Shown here: positions 23,001 to 34,132 of the stretch, in pieces
Layout: each line of letters begins with the position of its first letter
Position numbering within the stretch: the first letter of the stretch is position 1
NCBI RefSeq assembly: GCF_963583255.1
Contig: NC_084816.1
Coordinates: forward strand, 8,816,600 to 8,880,599
Origin: Pyrus communis
Taxonomy: Eukaryota > Streptophyta > Magnoliopsida > Rosales > Rosaceae
Reading direction: 5' to 3'
DNA: 64,000 nt
Program-made: the position numbers and the translations under genes
Notes under the pieces: generated by a model
What the model saw: only the letters and a program-made list of their open reading frames with translations
Database searches by the model: none
Told to the model about the DNA's origin: nothing

Positions 23001-24190
23001 AAACCATTAGACTGCTTGACCCAAAACTAATAATCTATAATTAAATAAAACGAAAACAACGAACATGATTGAACAAGGGTGTGTAACAGGAAAAAAAGGG
23101 TGTGGTTTTGATACAACGATATTCTACTCTTAAGTGGGAGGGATATTATACTGTAAGTGTGTGGTTCCATTTAAAGTGAAATAATTATATAAAGCTGATA
23201 GGATTTTGATTCTGCAATTTAGGATTTCTAGTTTTCTTTGCAACTATATCAGATTAGATTTCTTTAGTATCAGAAAGTGAAAATTGAATAATATACATGG
23301 GTCCCATAGCCATTCTGTTGTTTGTCCTGGACTTTAACATGTTGCAGTAAATGGTAGAATTTTCTGGCTTTCTTCTTGGTCTGCAATTAGACTCCTATGT
23401 TTGCATGTTCATGCACTGATAGCTTATCTGCGAGTCTCATGGAAGTATACCACTTTCTTTCAGGTCATTAGTTATATAATCTTCATCTGTTGATGATCTT
23501 GTGCCTGCTAGTTCCCGTTCCAACATGAACAACTCATTTGGTGATGATTATGTAAGTCTTCAGAACATTAGTGATTTTATTGTCAGCACAAACAAAATAG
23601 GGCAACCTTAACACTTTGTGTGCAGGATGAAGCAACTGTTGCAGGATTTGAAGTTTTAAGATCACCCGATGCAAGTTACAACAATGTGTACCCAGGGAAT
23701 GAAGACGAGGCCCAGGATCCACCTCTTGTCCCTCCACAGCTACAACAGACGTTACTTAGTTACCCAGCAAGTGCAGACACTACTGGAACTCTTCCCTTAC
23801 CGCAAAACGTGACACTCAACCATCTTTACATTGAGAAACGGGAGACCCCACAGTCTGTGGTCGCACTTGGGTTCACTCATCGCTTTCGTTCAAAATTTGT
23901 TACAGTTGTGCTTTACAAACCAGTTCAAAGAAGGGGCACTACCAGCAGTTAGGAATCGAACATTAGGAGGATACACCTAAATTAGTGGTGAAAGATACTT
24001 ATTTCCTCACAGAAACTTATGAACTTAGGTTTGATTTCTGCCGAGTTCTTTGTAGACTTGATATATTCTTCAGGGTAGACTTGGTATACCGTGGAGTTGG
24101 CTGGTTAGGTTATGATCTCATGTGAGAATTGTTTATTTGAAATGATTGGGATCATTTGATTGCATTTGTGAATATAAAATGCCTGCTTTA
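20070..24190 (+). other. Transcribed region of the SnRK1 beta-3 gene, with 5'-leader intron
   Basis: The coding exons sit at the far right, preceded at 23461 by a good acceptor (ACTTTCTTTCAG). Two donors after closely similar sequence, TCAATCAG followed by GTAAAG (20243) and CCAATCAG followed by GTAAGT (20574), could end the leader exon. This implies a leader intron of about 2.9-3.2 kb. Between them I see no coding sequence. A dispersed-repeat-like stretch (TTTGTCCCTGAACTTGCAT) lies at about 22890-23000. The 3' untranslated region probably ends near 24190. Boundaries are inferred. Confidence 0.5.
23525..23952 (+). CDS. SNF1-related kinase (SnRK1) regulatory subunit beta-3
   Basis: Two coding exons, 23525-23551 and 23626-23952, give 117 residues. 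The donor is GTAAGT and the acceptor TTTGTGTGCAG, and the frame is kept (DDY then DEATV). The protein has the plant-specific short beta form. It lacks the N-terminal carbohydrate-binding module and consists mainly of the C-terminal ASC domain that holds the kinase and gamma subunits together. Recognisable stretches are PPLVPPQLQQTLL, LNHLYIEKRETPQSVVALG, THRFRSKFVTVVLYKP and QRRG. SnRK1 adjusts metabolism to energy and sugar supply. No stop or frame break is seen. The length agrees with beta-3 subunits (about 115 residues) and the match is strong along the whole chain. Confidence 0.92.
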
Positions 24191-26490
24191 TACAGATAAG
24201 GAAGCCTTCTCCAATGCACATCATGTGGTTGAATGAAGTTCGCAACTCTTGCAGAAACATGCATTCAATTATTCGTAATATATATGTATTTGACCTAAAA
24301 CTAGAAGCTTATCTCCCAAGCATATAATTCATTTGTTTTATTTTGTGCTCCAATTATTTTGGTAATGTGAGTAGTCAACTCCTACTGTCACTACTTATCC
24401 TTGCCAAATGGGGGAAGTAAGAGGATTATTGTAATACAATATGGATGGGTTTTTTTGATAATATTCTAAACTACTAAAAGCCACGGGATGAGATTCAAAT
24501 TTGGGTGCGTGCAATTGTACTAAATATAACAAAGGCTAAACCTTTATAACATTATACATAATGAGATTCAAATTTGATTGGTGCCACATTTGATGAACAA
24601 ATTTATTTAGTATGCCTAACATTATACAGAATATAACAAAGGCTAAACCTTTATATATAATTCCCTGTTACTTATATTCAAATCCTAAACTATTATCCAC
24701 CACTATGAATACCACTAGAACTCGATAATTCAATTTGTCGATACACAAAATTGGGTTGAATTTGGTACAACGCATAGTGTCACGTAGTGACCTTCGCAAA
24801 GGTGCTTTAGTCACATAGCTAGTGAAGATAATAGAGATGTAGATAAAGGGTAGTGAAGATAATATATGAAAGGCTAAACCTAGATCCGCTTTTCATGTCA
24901 TATGTTTGAAGATATATAGATAGAAATGGCATTATGTGTTTCGTAGTTTTATTGTTCAAGAAATACATATCAATTCGGATGAAGTGGAATAAATAATTGG
25001 ATTTATCTAGATCGAATACCAACCAAGGCATTCTTATCTTTCACTTGTAGGATCTGACCAATACATGCATGGAGTACTTATCATAGAGAGTTCTTTCCAA
25101 AATACTAAAAGCTCTTATAATATGGCATGGCCAGCAAACACAATTGCTTTTTCGCATCTCTTAAACAGACAATAAAGGCCACAATTACAGGTCCCTCCAA
25201 CGCATGGCCAACAAATTCCAATTACAAAATACCAAGTCGTGTTGTCGAAAGCCCTCAAAAAACAATACTCAAAGAAGTCTATGAGCAATTGAAAGGTGAA
25301 GTATTGCATAATAAATCATATTTTATGTGTCTCCATCAAACAGGTCGAGCAAGCTGTCGATAAATGAGAAAAGAAAAGCCTACAGAGAAGAGATGAAACA
25401 TTTGACCTGTCATCTGGGAATTATAAGTAGGAGTTTCGTGGGCCAAAGTGTTCAACAATACACAATTTGATAATGGTTAGTATATATAACGAGTAAGGCA
25501 ACTTAATAAAAGATATATGTGATGAATTGTAATGGATGTCAAAGGTCATCCATCTCGTTAGCCCTTGACTGACTTGCAAATTGCAGGACATGTATGTTTT
25601 TTTAGCTTAACGTATCTGCATTTTGGCCACCTTAAACTTGCAAGTTGCAATAAATTACTGGTATAAATTAACATGTCATGTGTCATTGATGTATATACAC
25701 ACAGGCGCTATATAAACATTTATGTTTTTACTTTGTTTAACATATTATTTTGTCAAATTATAAGGCTTGCACAAGTATTACGCTTTATTGGATTCATGTT
25801 TAGCAATATATTTTAACACAATATTTGGCATGAAACTATTTTGCCCCTGTACACAAGGGAAAGTCTTGAAATATCATATGAGTTTATACGCCTTTTTCAG
25901 TTTATCATATGAACTAAAATTTAGAGCGATTTGTCATGTCAAATTTTTGAAATCATTTTATGATCTCATCCTAACTCCATTAAATTTTCCACCAAAATAA
26001 GTCATGTGGCTTGCACATAACTTTTTTTTTCAAGGTTATTTTGAACATTTCAACTTTCCACTACCCTTCAAGGTTTTTTTGTGTTAAATTCACCCTTTTG
26101 GGCTTGTGCCTTTTGTTCATGTCTCATGATGGCATCGTTGAGATTTATCATGATGTAACTAGTAGCTTTGTGCCCGGAGTACCTATTGTAGTGGACAATA
26201 TTTGTTTCCTTTGCAATTTATCTGAGGAGTCGACACTACTTGTATGTAAAGAGTGTCCCCTTAACTGTTTTGTTGGTGATTTTGTGCGAAATGTCTCTTA
26301 TGTGGCGGATTATGAAGTGATTGAATTTTTAGTTGTCGGGATTAAAGTTCTTTTGATTGTAAAAGATTCACCGATATGGTGGCAATTAGATTGGTCAGGC
26401 CTTAAAATTTGACTATAATACTTACAATGTATTGGTACAATCACTAATTTGATGGTCAAATCATATATAAGCATTGTAGCGAATCTGAGA
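24191..26490. other. Intergenic sequence, small direct duplication
   Basis: ATATAACAAAGGCTAAACC plus TTTATA occurs at 24534 and 24631 (97-bp period), and GAGATTCAAATTTG at about 24490 and 24563, so the area was locally duplicated. An open frame at 26011-26412 has no known motif and begins in T-rich low-complexity sequence. No gene is supported. Confidence 0.5.
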
Positions 26491-26823
26491 TTAGCCTACA
26501 CACCTTGGGTGAGGGAAGCACTCCCCAAATAAAACGTCTAAATGATTCTTATATTTAACAGCTAATGGTGACCAGGAACCATCGATCCTTCGAGGCGTCG
26601 ACTCAGGTCGGGTTGAAAACACATAATGAGTTTTGTAATCATACAGAGCAAAAGTAAATACATTAAAATTTATCATGGATGATAATACGAATAAAACTTG
26701 TACCAATTCGTATGCCATCTTCTTTATATAGATTGACATTCATATACGTAGAAGCAGTTCTTTCTGATAATTCGAGTTTTCCACTTGGACCAATTGGTGC
26801 ATGTTGATCCTTCCCTTTGTTGG

Positions 26824-29305
26824 CTAAACATGGGAAGGTGTGGTGTTTGGTGGAGTTGGAGCAGAGGCAACCCGCCTACCACGCTCAGACCTACTGTTTT
26901 CTGCGAACTTTAGACTCTGTTGGTGCAACCCCTTCTGCTTCTCCGCCTCACTCCACTCAGCTGCATAGTAAAACTTTTCTGTCGATTTCTCGACATCTTT
27001 GGAAGCTGGAAGGAGCATGCTCCCCCACTGTGGGAAGTGCACCAAAGTCACAGGAAGAGTGCAGCACACATTCATTACCCCCATCCAAGACAATCCTGAG
27101 GCAGTTGAGAACGCTGAGGTTGAAAGGAACACTAGTTGGGTCAACCCAGACCCGAAGTTCCCACCTGCACCGGTGAGGCCCGAGATGATGCCGAGGGAAC
27201 GTCGGGAGATGAAGGGGATGATGCCAAAGGTAGCTCCACATGCAGCCTGGGCTCCTATAGAGAAGAGGATCATGGCAAAGACTGAATGGGGCAGTGAATT
27301 GGCTCGGCCGAGCCATATACAGAAGACTCCTCCTAGGGTTTGGAGAATCCAGAGAGTCCACAACCTGCCTCTCATGCCAAAGTACCTGCCTACTAGATCA
27401 GAAGCTCACCCACCAAAGGGACGCGCCGCAAAGTTCGCCATGCCGAATGATGCAGCAATGATGCCGGCTAAGTGAAGTTTTAGATCAAATCTGTTGATTC
27501 GATTAGACAAAATTAAACATAATTAGTACAGTCCAAGAAAGAAATTAATGCGGCTGTATGCGAGCTGACACATATGAGTCTATTTTTATTAGAAAAATGA
27601 TACAAATATGTGATAAATGTAACATTATTCATATATACATGCATAATTAGAAAACGTTACCTAATATATACTCAATTACATTGCTCATCAAAACATATGG
27701 TAAAAATAGTTATAATAAAAAAATAGTAATTAAATAAACAAAAAGTAACCTGTCTATTCAGCAATGACATTATCAATGGACAACTCAACACCCATGGAAT
27801 AGCCATAGAGAAGAACGAAAATCCACGTTCTATAGTTTGTGATAGCATGCCACAGAACCTGAACAGTAGTAATCAAATTGATCAATTAGACATCAATAAA
27901 ATTAATTAGCAACTTACACAAAATTCTTAGGTCTTTGAAAGTGATTGAATTAATAATAAAAAAAAATATTTGTTTTAAAAAATACTGACCTTGGAGAATT
28001 GATCTTTGGCAACTTCACCCTTCTTCTGCAAGGCACCAAGATTCCCATCACGCAAGTCTTGGCCAAGTGTCAACACCATATTTCCAGTAATGATATTAAG
28101 CCGCCCAGGAATGAAGAATGCAATTCTCCAGGCAGTAAAAGAAGTTGCTCCACATCTGCCGATGATGTCAAACACCAATGCATCAAGAGCTGGGTGGCCC
28201 CACCGCCCATATTACCCCACCCAGCAGCAGTCCCATTCACCAGCCCAATAATCTTACTATTAAACATTGTGCTCATCCAGTATTGGCACGACACAAATGT
28301 TGCAAGAGAAAAACCGATCATAAACCTAACTACTAAGCAATGTATTAAAAGCGTGAGGCATGGGAGAAGCGTCCGAGGGATAGCCCAATCTCACGGAATC
28401 TAAATTTTTTAATATATACACTAAGCATACACATATATTATATTAAAAAAAAAGATTATTAATCAATAATTACCTAGAGCACACATATATTATAAATACA
28501 TATACACACATATATATATACATATTATATATATATATAAAAAATAGAGGATGAAAAGCACAATGAGCACACATATAACAATGCACGTAGACGGCACACA
28601 CATTCTTTATATAAAAAATAAAAATCAGGAAAACAAGGCAGAAAGATGATAGTGCAATTGGAAGAGGTATGAGGTAGTTAAAACCTTACCCAAAATTTGG
28701 TTTTGGGAGTATTTAAAAAAAAAAAAAAAAAAAGACGGCTCCGGCAACACCTTCCGCCCACTCTCTCAAAACAGAGGCGGTAACCCTCAAGCCCAGCCTC
28801 ATAGGACGCGCCTTGAGGCGAGTCTTTTAAAACATTGCTTCTAAGTAACCCCCAGCGTCAGACACAAACGACATGCAAAACACTGTGGGTGCGCTGAGCA
28901 TTATGAAAAACGCACAGCCGTAGCGTGGCCCTAGCAAATCACACACCGCACCCATCAAAGCCTTGAGAATATGCTGCCGGAGACGGAGGCAACCCCCGCA
29001 TTTCCGATGTCTTGCTTGGTCAGGTTGAGATTGTCTCGGATGATAGGGACGAGAGGAGCAGCTGCAAATGTTGAGATAAAGCAAGTGAAGTAGGAGATCC
29101 AAGACAAGTGGAAGGTTCTCATGTGAGGGTTGGCCAATGAGAAGAGTTTGAAAACTTCGGCCTTGTGCTCCGAATCGACTGGCAAGTCAAATTTGGCAGT
29201 CGTGTCTGTTGGGACAATTGGTGATGCTACTGAGAATGCGAAGGTTTGCTCTCTGCCGGTCACTCCATGCATGGAACTTCCGGGTTCACCTTCGGTATCT
29301 GCCAT
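26824..29305 (-). pseudogene. NRT2.1-like: NRT2.1-like high-affinity nitrate transporter, disrupted
   Basis: Exon sections on the minus strand are 29305-28838 and 28337-27990 (one exon split by an element), 27858-27750 and 27490-26824. The product would be a 12-helix major-facilitator nitrate/proton symporter of the plasma membrane, working with NAR2. It starts [14 protein letters not shown] and shows the NRT2.1-clade signatures: [63 protein letters not shown] and a C-terminus ending NTTPSHV. Lesions: a one-base loss after SGSIFSRL creating TGA (about 28966); a 500-bp element in the exon; a one-base loss after TQLLM (about 28177); a loss of about 7 bases before the third-exon donor giving TAG (about 27755); and TGA in place of the Trp of GGWASD (about 27411). 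Loss of function is certain for the full protein. Confidence 0.92.
28330..28845. mobile_element. 500-bp hAT-like MITE inside the NRT2 exon
   Basis: The insert 28338-28837 begins CAATGTATTAAAAGCG and ends GAGTCTTTTAAAACATTG, an imperfect terminal inverted repeat. It is flanked by CTACTAAG (28330-28337) and CTTCTAAG (28838-28845), an 8-bp duplication with one mismatch. The 8-bp size fits hAT elements. The interior is TA-rich, includes an A-run near 28712-28732 and has no coding capacity. Removing it and one duplicate restores the transporter reading [11 protein letters not shown] across the site, so it sits in coding sequence rather than in an intron. Confidence 0.85.
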
Positions 29306-29430
29306 TTCGGGTTCCGGATTTTGGGGTTTGGATTTAGAGTTTTGAAACTCGGAACGGTTTTTGAAACAGCTCTCAGAGAACTGAAATGGATTCGTTGTGT
29401 TGTGTGAGGAACGTACTAAGGGAGTGTGGG

Positions 29431-29440
29431 ATTTATATAG
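29431..29440 (-). promoter_or_regulatory. TATA box of the NRT2 pseudogene
   Basis: CTATATAAAT on the minus strand lies about 130 bp upstream of the NRT2 ATG (29305), a normal spacing for a plant gene with a leader of about 100 bp. It suggests the promoter may still be present although the coding sequence is dead. Confidence 0.55.
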
Positions 29441-29740
29441 GGCTTGGAGTTGACATTGTGAAGGGTTGTGAAGAGCCAACGGGCAAGAGTAAGATTCTCA
29501 ACATTTGTGTGATCCATTTCGCCGCATATGACGATATGAATAGTAAAAGTCTCATCATATATCCCAAGGGACCACCGTAACCTTTCCGAATTGGTCAACC
29601 AGCTGGTTAATTAACAAGTAGCTTGCATATTAGGGACAACCAAACCAAGTATCAATGAAGTCAATGAACTCCGAATTAATTAAGTCGGCCTGGAATTTGT
29701 ACACATAAAAGGAAACTACATTTTAATATTGTTTGTTTAA

Positions 29741-30653
29741 TTGGAGTAAGGCTTATTAGTCGAAATGCCTCCTGAAACTGCCGTTGAGTTTACTCCTTAA
29801 AACTGATTTTATCTCACTTTGCCCAAAACTGACATTTTCAACTATTTTGTCTTACTTTAACCACTTTTGTTAATGGACTGTTAAATTTAATGGTACTTTA
29901 GACATTTCAGTTTTTACACATTTATTTACTTCTAGCCTACACACTAAACAAGTCTCAATTTTATTTTTGACAACTCTAATTCAAATGCATAAATGTTGGG
30001 CATTTTTAAAAATAAATTATTCAATCAATATAAAAATTCCGATCAACAAAATCATTGTATCAAACAAAACAAGGGTTACATTGGTTCGTAGAGTCATTTC
30101 ACTTGCAAGACATCCATGTATTGGCTCGAAACTTTGCAATTAAAAAATATTCATTACAAAAAAAAAAAAAAATCATTATACCATTAAGCTATCCTACCCA
30201 AAATACTTCCCAAACCAAAAAAAATCATTTAAAGCAAATGTGCATAGTTTGAACAAGCTCATGCATAGTGGAATCGGTGCTCAACAAATTTTTTGTTTCA
30301 AATTGTGCACATTTGCTTTAAATGATTTTTTTGGTTTGCGAAGTATTTTAGATATGATAGCTTAATGGTATAATGATTTTGTTGTAATGAATTTGTGCGT
30401 TTGAATCAAGGTTGTCAAAAATAAAATTGACACTTGTTTAGTGTGTGGGATAAAGGTAAATAAATGTGTAAAAATTGAAATGTCTGAAATACCTTTAAAT
30501 TTAACAGTCCATTAACAAAAGTGGGTAAAGTGAGACAAAAGAGTTGAAAATGTCAGTTTCTGGAGGCAAAGTGAGACAAAACTAATTGTAGGGGATAAAC
30601 TGAGACTCAATGATAGTTTCAAGAGGCATTTCGACTAATAATCCTTGGAGTAA
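29741..30653. mobile_element. Mutator-like foldback element with 9-bp target duplication
   Basis: TTGGAGTAA occurs at 29741-29749 and again at 30645-30653, an exact 9-bp duplication. The 895-bp insert starts GGCTTATTAGTCGAAATGCC and ends with the complement of GGATTATTAGTCGAAATGCC. The two halves are complementary over most of their length: TTTTTACACATTTATTTAC on the left pairs with GTAAATAAATGTGTAAAAA on the right, and the arms near the middle pair as well. This is a hairpin-forming, non-coding MULE derivative. It lies about 300 bp upstream of the NRT2 TATA box. Confidence 0.88.
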
Positions 30654-30932
30654 TCCCAAGCTGCATAAACCTAACTTATACATATGCAAGTAGTAAACTA
30701 TCACTTCGATTGGTTAATAATGCAATCTATGAACACCCAACTTGTAATATAATAACTTCTGCAAACACTACGAAAATTTGCATGAGTTTTGAATGTGCTC
30801 TTGTCGAAAACGCTTAAATTGCTTGAATTCTCTCTAAACTATCGAATGAAATTTATTCTGGAATATGGTCTCTATTTATTTTTTGAAAAAAAAAAAATTC
30901 ATTGATTGCCGAAAATTTTGGATCAACGAAAT

Positions 30933-31228
30933 AAATTTGTCACATCCCGTCCCGGGGCGGATCACTTCCCGGGCCCGCTCCACCATCGTAGCACGATATA
31001 TTGTCCGCTTTGGGCTTACCATTCCCTCACGGTTTTGTTTTTGGGAACTCACGAGCAACTTCCCAGTGGGTCACCCATCATGGGATTGACCTAGCTCCCT
31101 TCTCGCTTAACTTCGGAGTTCCTACGGAACCCAAAGCCAGTGAGCTCCCAAAAGGCCTCGTGCTAGGTAGGGATGAGAATATACATATAAGGATCACTCC
31201 TCTGGACGATGTGGGATGTCACAAAATT
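30933..31228 (-). mobile_element. Cassandra: Cassandra-type TRIM solo LTR with 5S-rRNA-like core
   Basis: The insert 30938-31223 (286 bp) has TGTCACATCCCG and GGGATGTCACA at its ends and is flanked by AAATT on both sides (30933-30937 and 31224-31228). Its minus strand carries a 5S-rRNA-like block at about 31055-31135. The block includes GATGGGTGACC (31069-31079, the C-box of 5S genes) and CGAAGTTAAGCGAG, related to the A-box. This arrangement defines Cassandra, a small LTR element whose LTRs took up 5S promoter sequence. No internal domain or second LTR is present, so it is a solo LTR. It is not a functional 5S gene: spacing and many bases differ. Confidence 0.92.
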
Positions 31229-32935
31229 AGTAGTCTAAAACTAATTCTCTCAAGTTTATGATTTTATTACACATACACATGTATAAATAATTAGCATTAA
31301 TTGATATAAATATGCTCATCAATGTTTTTGTTAGAATTTGAACATTAGTCCTTATAAAAGATTAAAATTAAAAAAAAAACCTGGTGCTAGATTACATATT
31401 CAATTTAATCCTTTGAAGTGTACTTTTATCAAAATACATTCAATTTTTGTTATTTAATGTGTATTTTTATTTAATCTCTCCACATTAAAATTTTATTTTA
31501 TTAATATGCACATATTTAGTTTTTTAATTATAAATGAATGTAAATGAGAAAATATTAAAAGAAATTTGTGATACAAAAATATATAAATACATAAGTGTAT
31601 AGAAATGATTGTGCCAAAATATATAATTGACTTTTTTGTACCGAAATATTTGTACCTACATGATTGTACCAAAATATATTATAATGAACCTAAATGTATT
31701 ATATTGAATTAATGTACCTAAATGTCAATACCGAAATGTATGTACCAAAATGTATGTACCTAAATGTCAATATCGAAATGTACATACCTAAATATCAATA
31801 CTGAAATGTATGTACCTAAATGTCAATACCGAAATGTATGTACCAAAATATACGTACCTAAATGTATGTACCGAAATATAATATATTGAATTAATGTACC
31901 TAAAAATCAATACTCAAATGTGTGTACCAAAATGTACCTAACGAAATGCATTATATTGACCAAAATGCATTATATTGAATCAATGTAATTATATGTTTGT
32001 ACCGATGGATATACCGAAATATTCAAATGTATTAATGTACCTAAATGAAGAAAATAAAAAATTGTTATCGGAATATATATTATAAAAAAATTAGTTCCTT
32101 AAATGTAGACATTAAAATATATTATGATGAATGAAATAAAAATTAAATTTAAATGTAATTAATACATTAAAATAAAAATAAAAAGATAAATAAAACATCA
32201 AAATATAACTAATAAATGATATGATTAAATGTACTAGGGACTAAAATTGGATTTTAATCTTACACAAGGTTATAGTCTAAAACTCATCTTTTTTAAGGAT
32301 TAAAATGAAGTTTTCTATATTTTGTTTTACTTCCTCTGGTTATATACCTAAATGATAAAACATTAAAAAAGATAATGACACATAAAAAAAATGTAAATAC
32401 ATAAGTGTATTGAAAATATATTAAAATGAATTCATGTAATTAAATATCAATATTAAATTATATTATAATGAATTAATGTACCTATATGTTTGTAGCGAAA
32501 TGTATGTGCCAACATGTAGGTACTGAAATGTATTATATTGAATTAATATATTTAAATGTCTGTACTAAATAGATATACCAAAATATATTAAATAATTTAA
32601 CAAAGTGTATCTGAATATATTATGAAAAAAAATTAGTTCACCTAAATGTCTACAACAAAATATATTATCATGAATGAAATGAAAATTAGAATCAAAAGTA
32701 ATTAGTATATTAATTTTGGAATAAAAAAAATAAAACATCTAAAGATGATTGATAAATGAGTTGATTAAATGTATCAACGGCTTAGATTTTAATCTTACAC
32801 ATGATTTTAGTCTAAAATTTTCTCTTTCAAGAATTAGAATAAAGTTTTCTAATAAATTTAATATTACAAAAAAAAAATAGTCTAAAATTCATCTTTTTCA
32901 AGAATTAGAATAAGGTTTTCTAATAATTCCAATGA
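31229..32935. repeat. AT-rich degenerate repeats (AATGTATGTACC) and a duplicated segment
   Basis: From about 31600 to 32110, and again 32400-32600, units such as AATGTATGTACC, AATGTCAATACCG and AAATGTACCTA recur every 10-20 bp. The segment ending TTTTAATCTTACACAAGG...AGTTTTCTA at about 32240-32320 recurs at 32785-32855, and a third end copy lies at 32878-32930. The region is therefore a diverged duplication of about 550 bp. No gene or transposase is seen. Confidence 0.65.
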
Positions 32936-32964
32936 TCTAACTTATTCTACCACACAATTACCGT

Positions 32965-33658
32965 TAAGAGCATCTCCAATGGGAGCCCAATTGCAAGAGC
33001 AATTGGATTCAATTGCCCTTGGACCCAAAAATGATTCTCCATCGGTGGAAAAATTGGGATGCAGTTCGCAAAAGGCGGCAACCCTACTGACTGGGCTTGC
33101 GCCCGCGTGGAGAAGGCCACGGGATGTCTGTAGCAAACAAGGAGGGGTCCCGCCCCCCGCACCCCACCCCCCCCACATGAACCCACCGAGCCTAACCGCT
33201 CTAATTTCATGCTACTACAGCCAAATTTCCAACGGTTTGTTGATTAGGACCGTTGGATTTCCAACAGTTAAATAATGAAAATTTTGCAGCTCCACCACGT
33301 GGCACTTTGTGAGCCTCTGATTTCAAAAAATTGAAAATTCGACGATCAGGATTAATACAACTTTAAAAAATCCAAAAAGAATCATAAAAAAACCAAAAAA
33401 ATTTAAAAATCCAAAAAACTTGCAAAGTTCTAACTTAAAATTCTTACAGAGTTCAACACACTTGCAAATTAAATATTTAAAATTAAACAAAATTCTACGA
33501 TGATAATGACATTTGGGAATAAGATGAAGAAAACATTAAAAAATATAAAATATATTTGTGAATAGTAATCACCCTTCCTATTCCTCCTTCCAACATGTGG
33601 ACTTGCACAAGGCAATAAAATTGTCCTTAACCCACACTAATGGATGGAGATGCTCTAA
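32965..33658. mobile_element. Harbinger-like MITE with TAA target duplication
   Basis: GAGCATCTCCA at 32968 and its complement TGGAGATGCTC ending at 33655 form a perfect 11-bp terminal inverted repeat. Both are flanked by TAA (32965-32967 and 33656-33658). A 3-bp TWA duplication fits PIF/Harbinger elements. The 688-bp interior has a GC-rich left part and an AT-rich right part, with no transposase. The frames near 32942-33275 are chance openings in the GC-rich part. Confidence 0.8.
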
Positions 33659-34132
33659 AACAAAATGAATTTAACATAAACTAATAGATTATCCTTTTCA
33701 ATATAATCAGTGGAGATGGTATATAACAAACACATGTTGCTAGAACCCTAATCTCTTTCTCTCTCTATGTCCCTCCCATCTGCAAAACATGTACACACTC
33801 TTGCACTAGAGTATATAAGAACACAATAGAGTGTAACTTGTTCACTAAACATCAGAATAAATTATTTCCTTCATCAATATATTCAAGTGACTTTTTCTCT
33901 GGTATCGATGGAAGTGACTAAAATTCGGATGTTTGTGACAGTACAAATATAAGGGGTAAATATATTACAAAAGAATATATACATCACCCGTTACCTGATA
34001 TACAAGAAATTTCTGCAACTAAAGAAAACAAAACAAAAGAGAACACTTCCAAAGTACAAGCGCCCTAGAAGACGAATTTTCTTTTACATGTTCATCACTA
34101 AGTCGTCTCCTCTATTCAAAGCACAAAGATGG

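Noticed and set aside
26011..26412. 133-codon plus-strand frame as a gene
   Set aside because: It starts in T-rich low-complexity sequence and has no recognised motif, splice context or flanking gene structure.
26824..29305. NRT2.5 as the identity of the nitrate transporter
   Set aside because: The start ([15 protein letters not shown]) and C-terminus fit the NRT2.1/2.2 clade rather than NRT2.5.
31055..31135. A real 5S rRNA gene
   Set aside because: Only the promoter-like blocks agree with 5S rRNA; it lies within a Cassandra LTR with its own target duplication.
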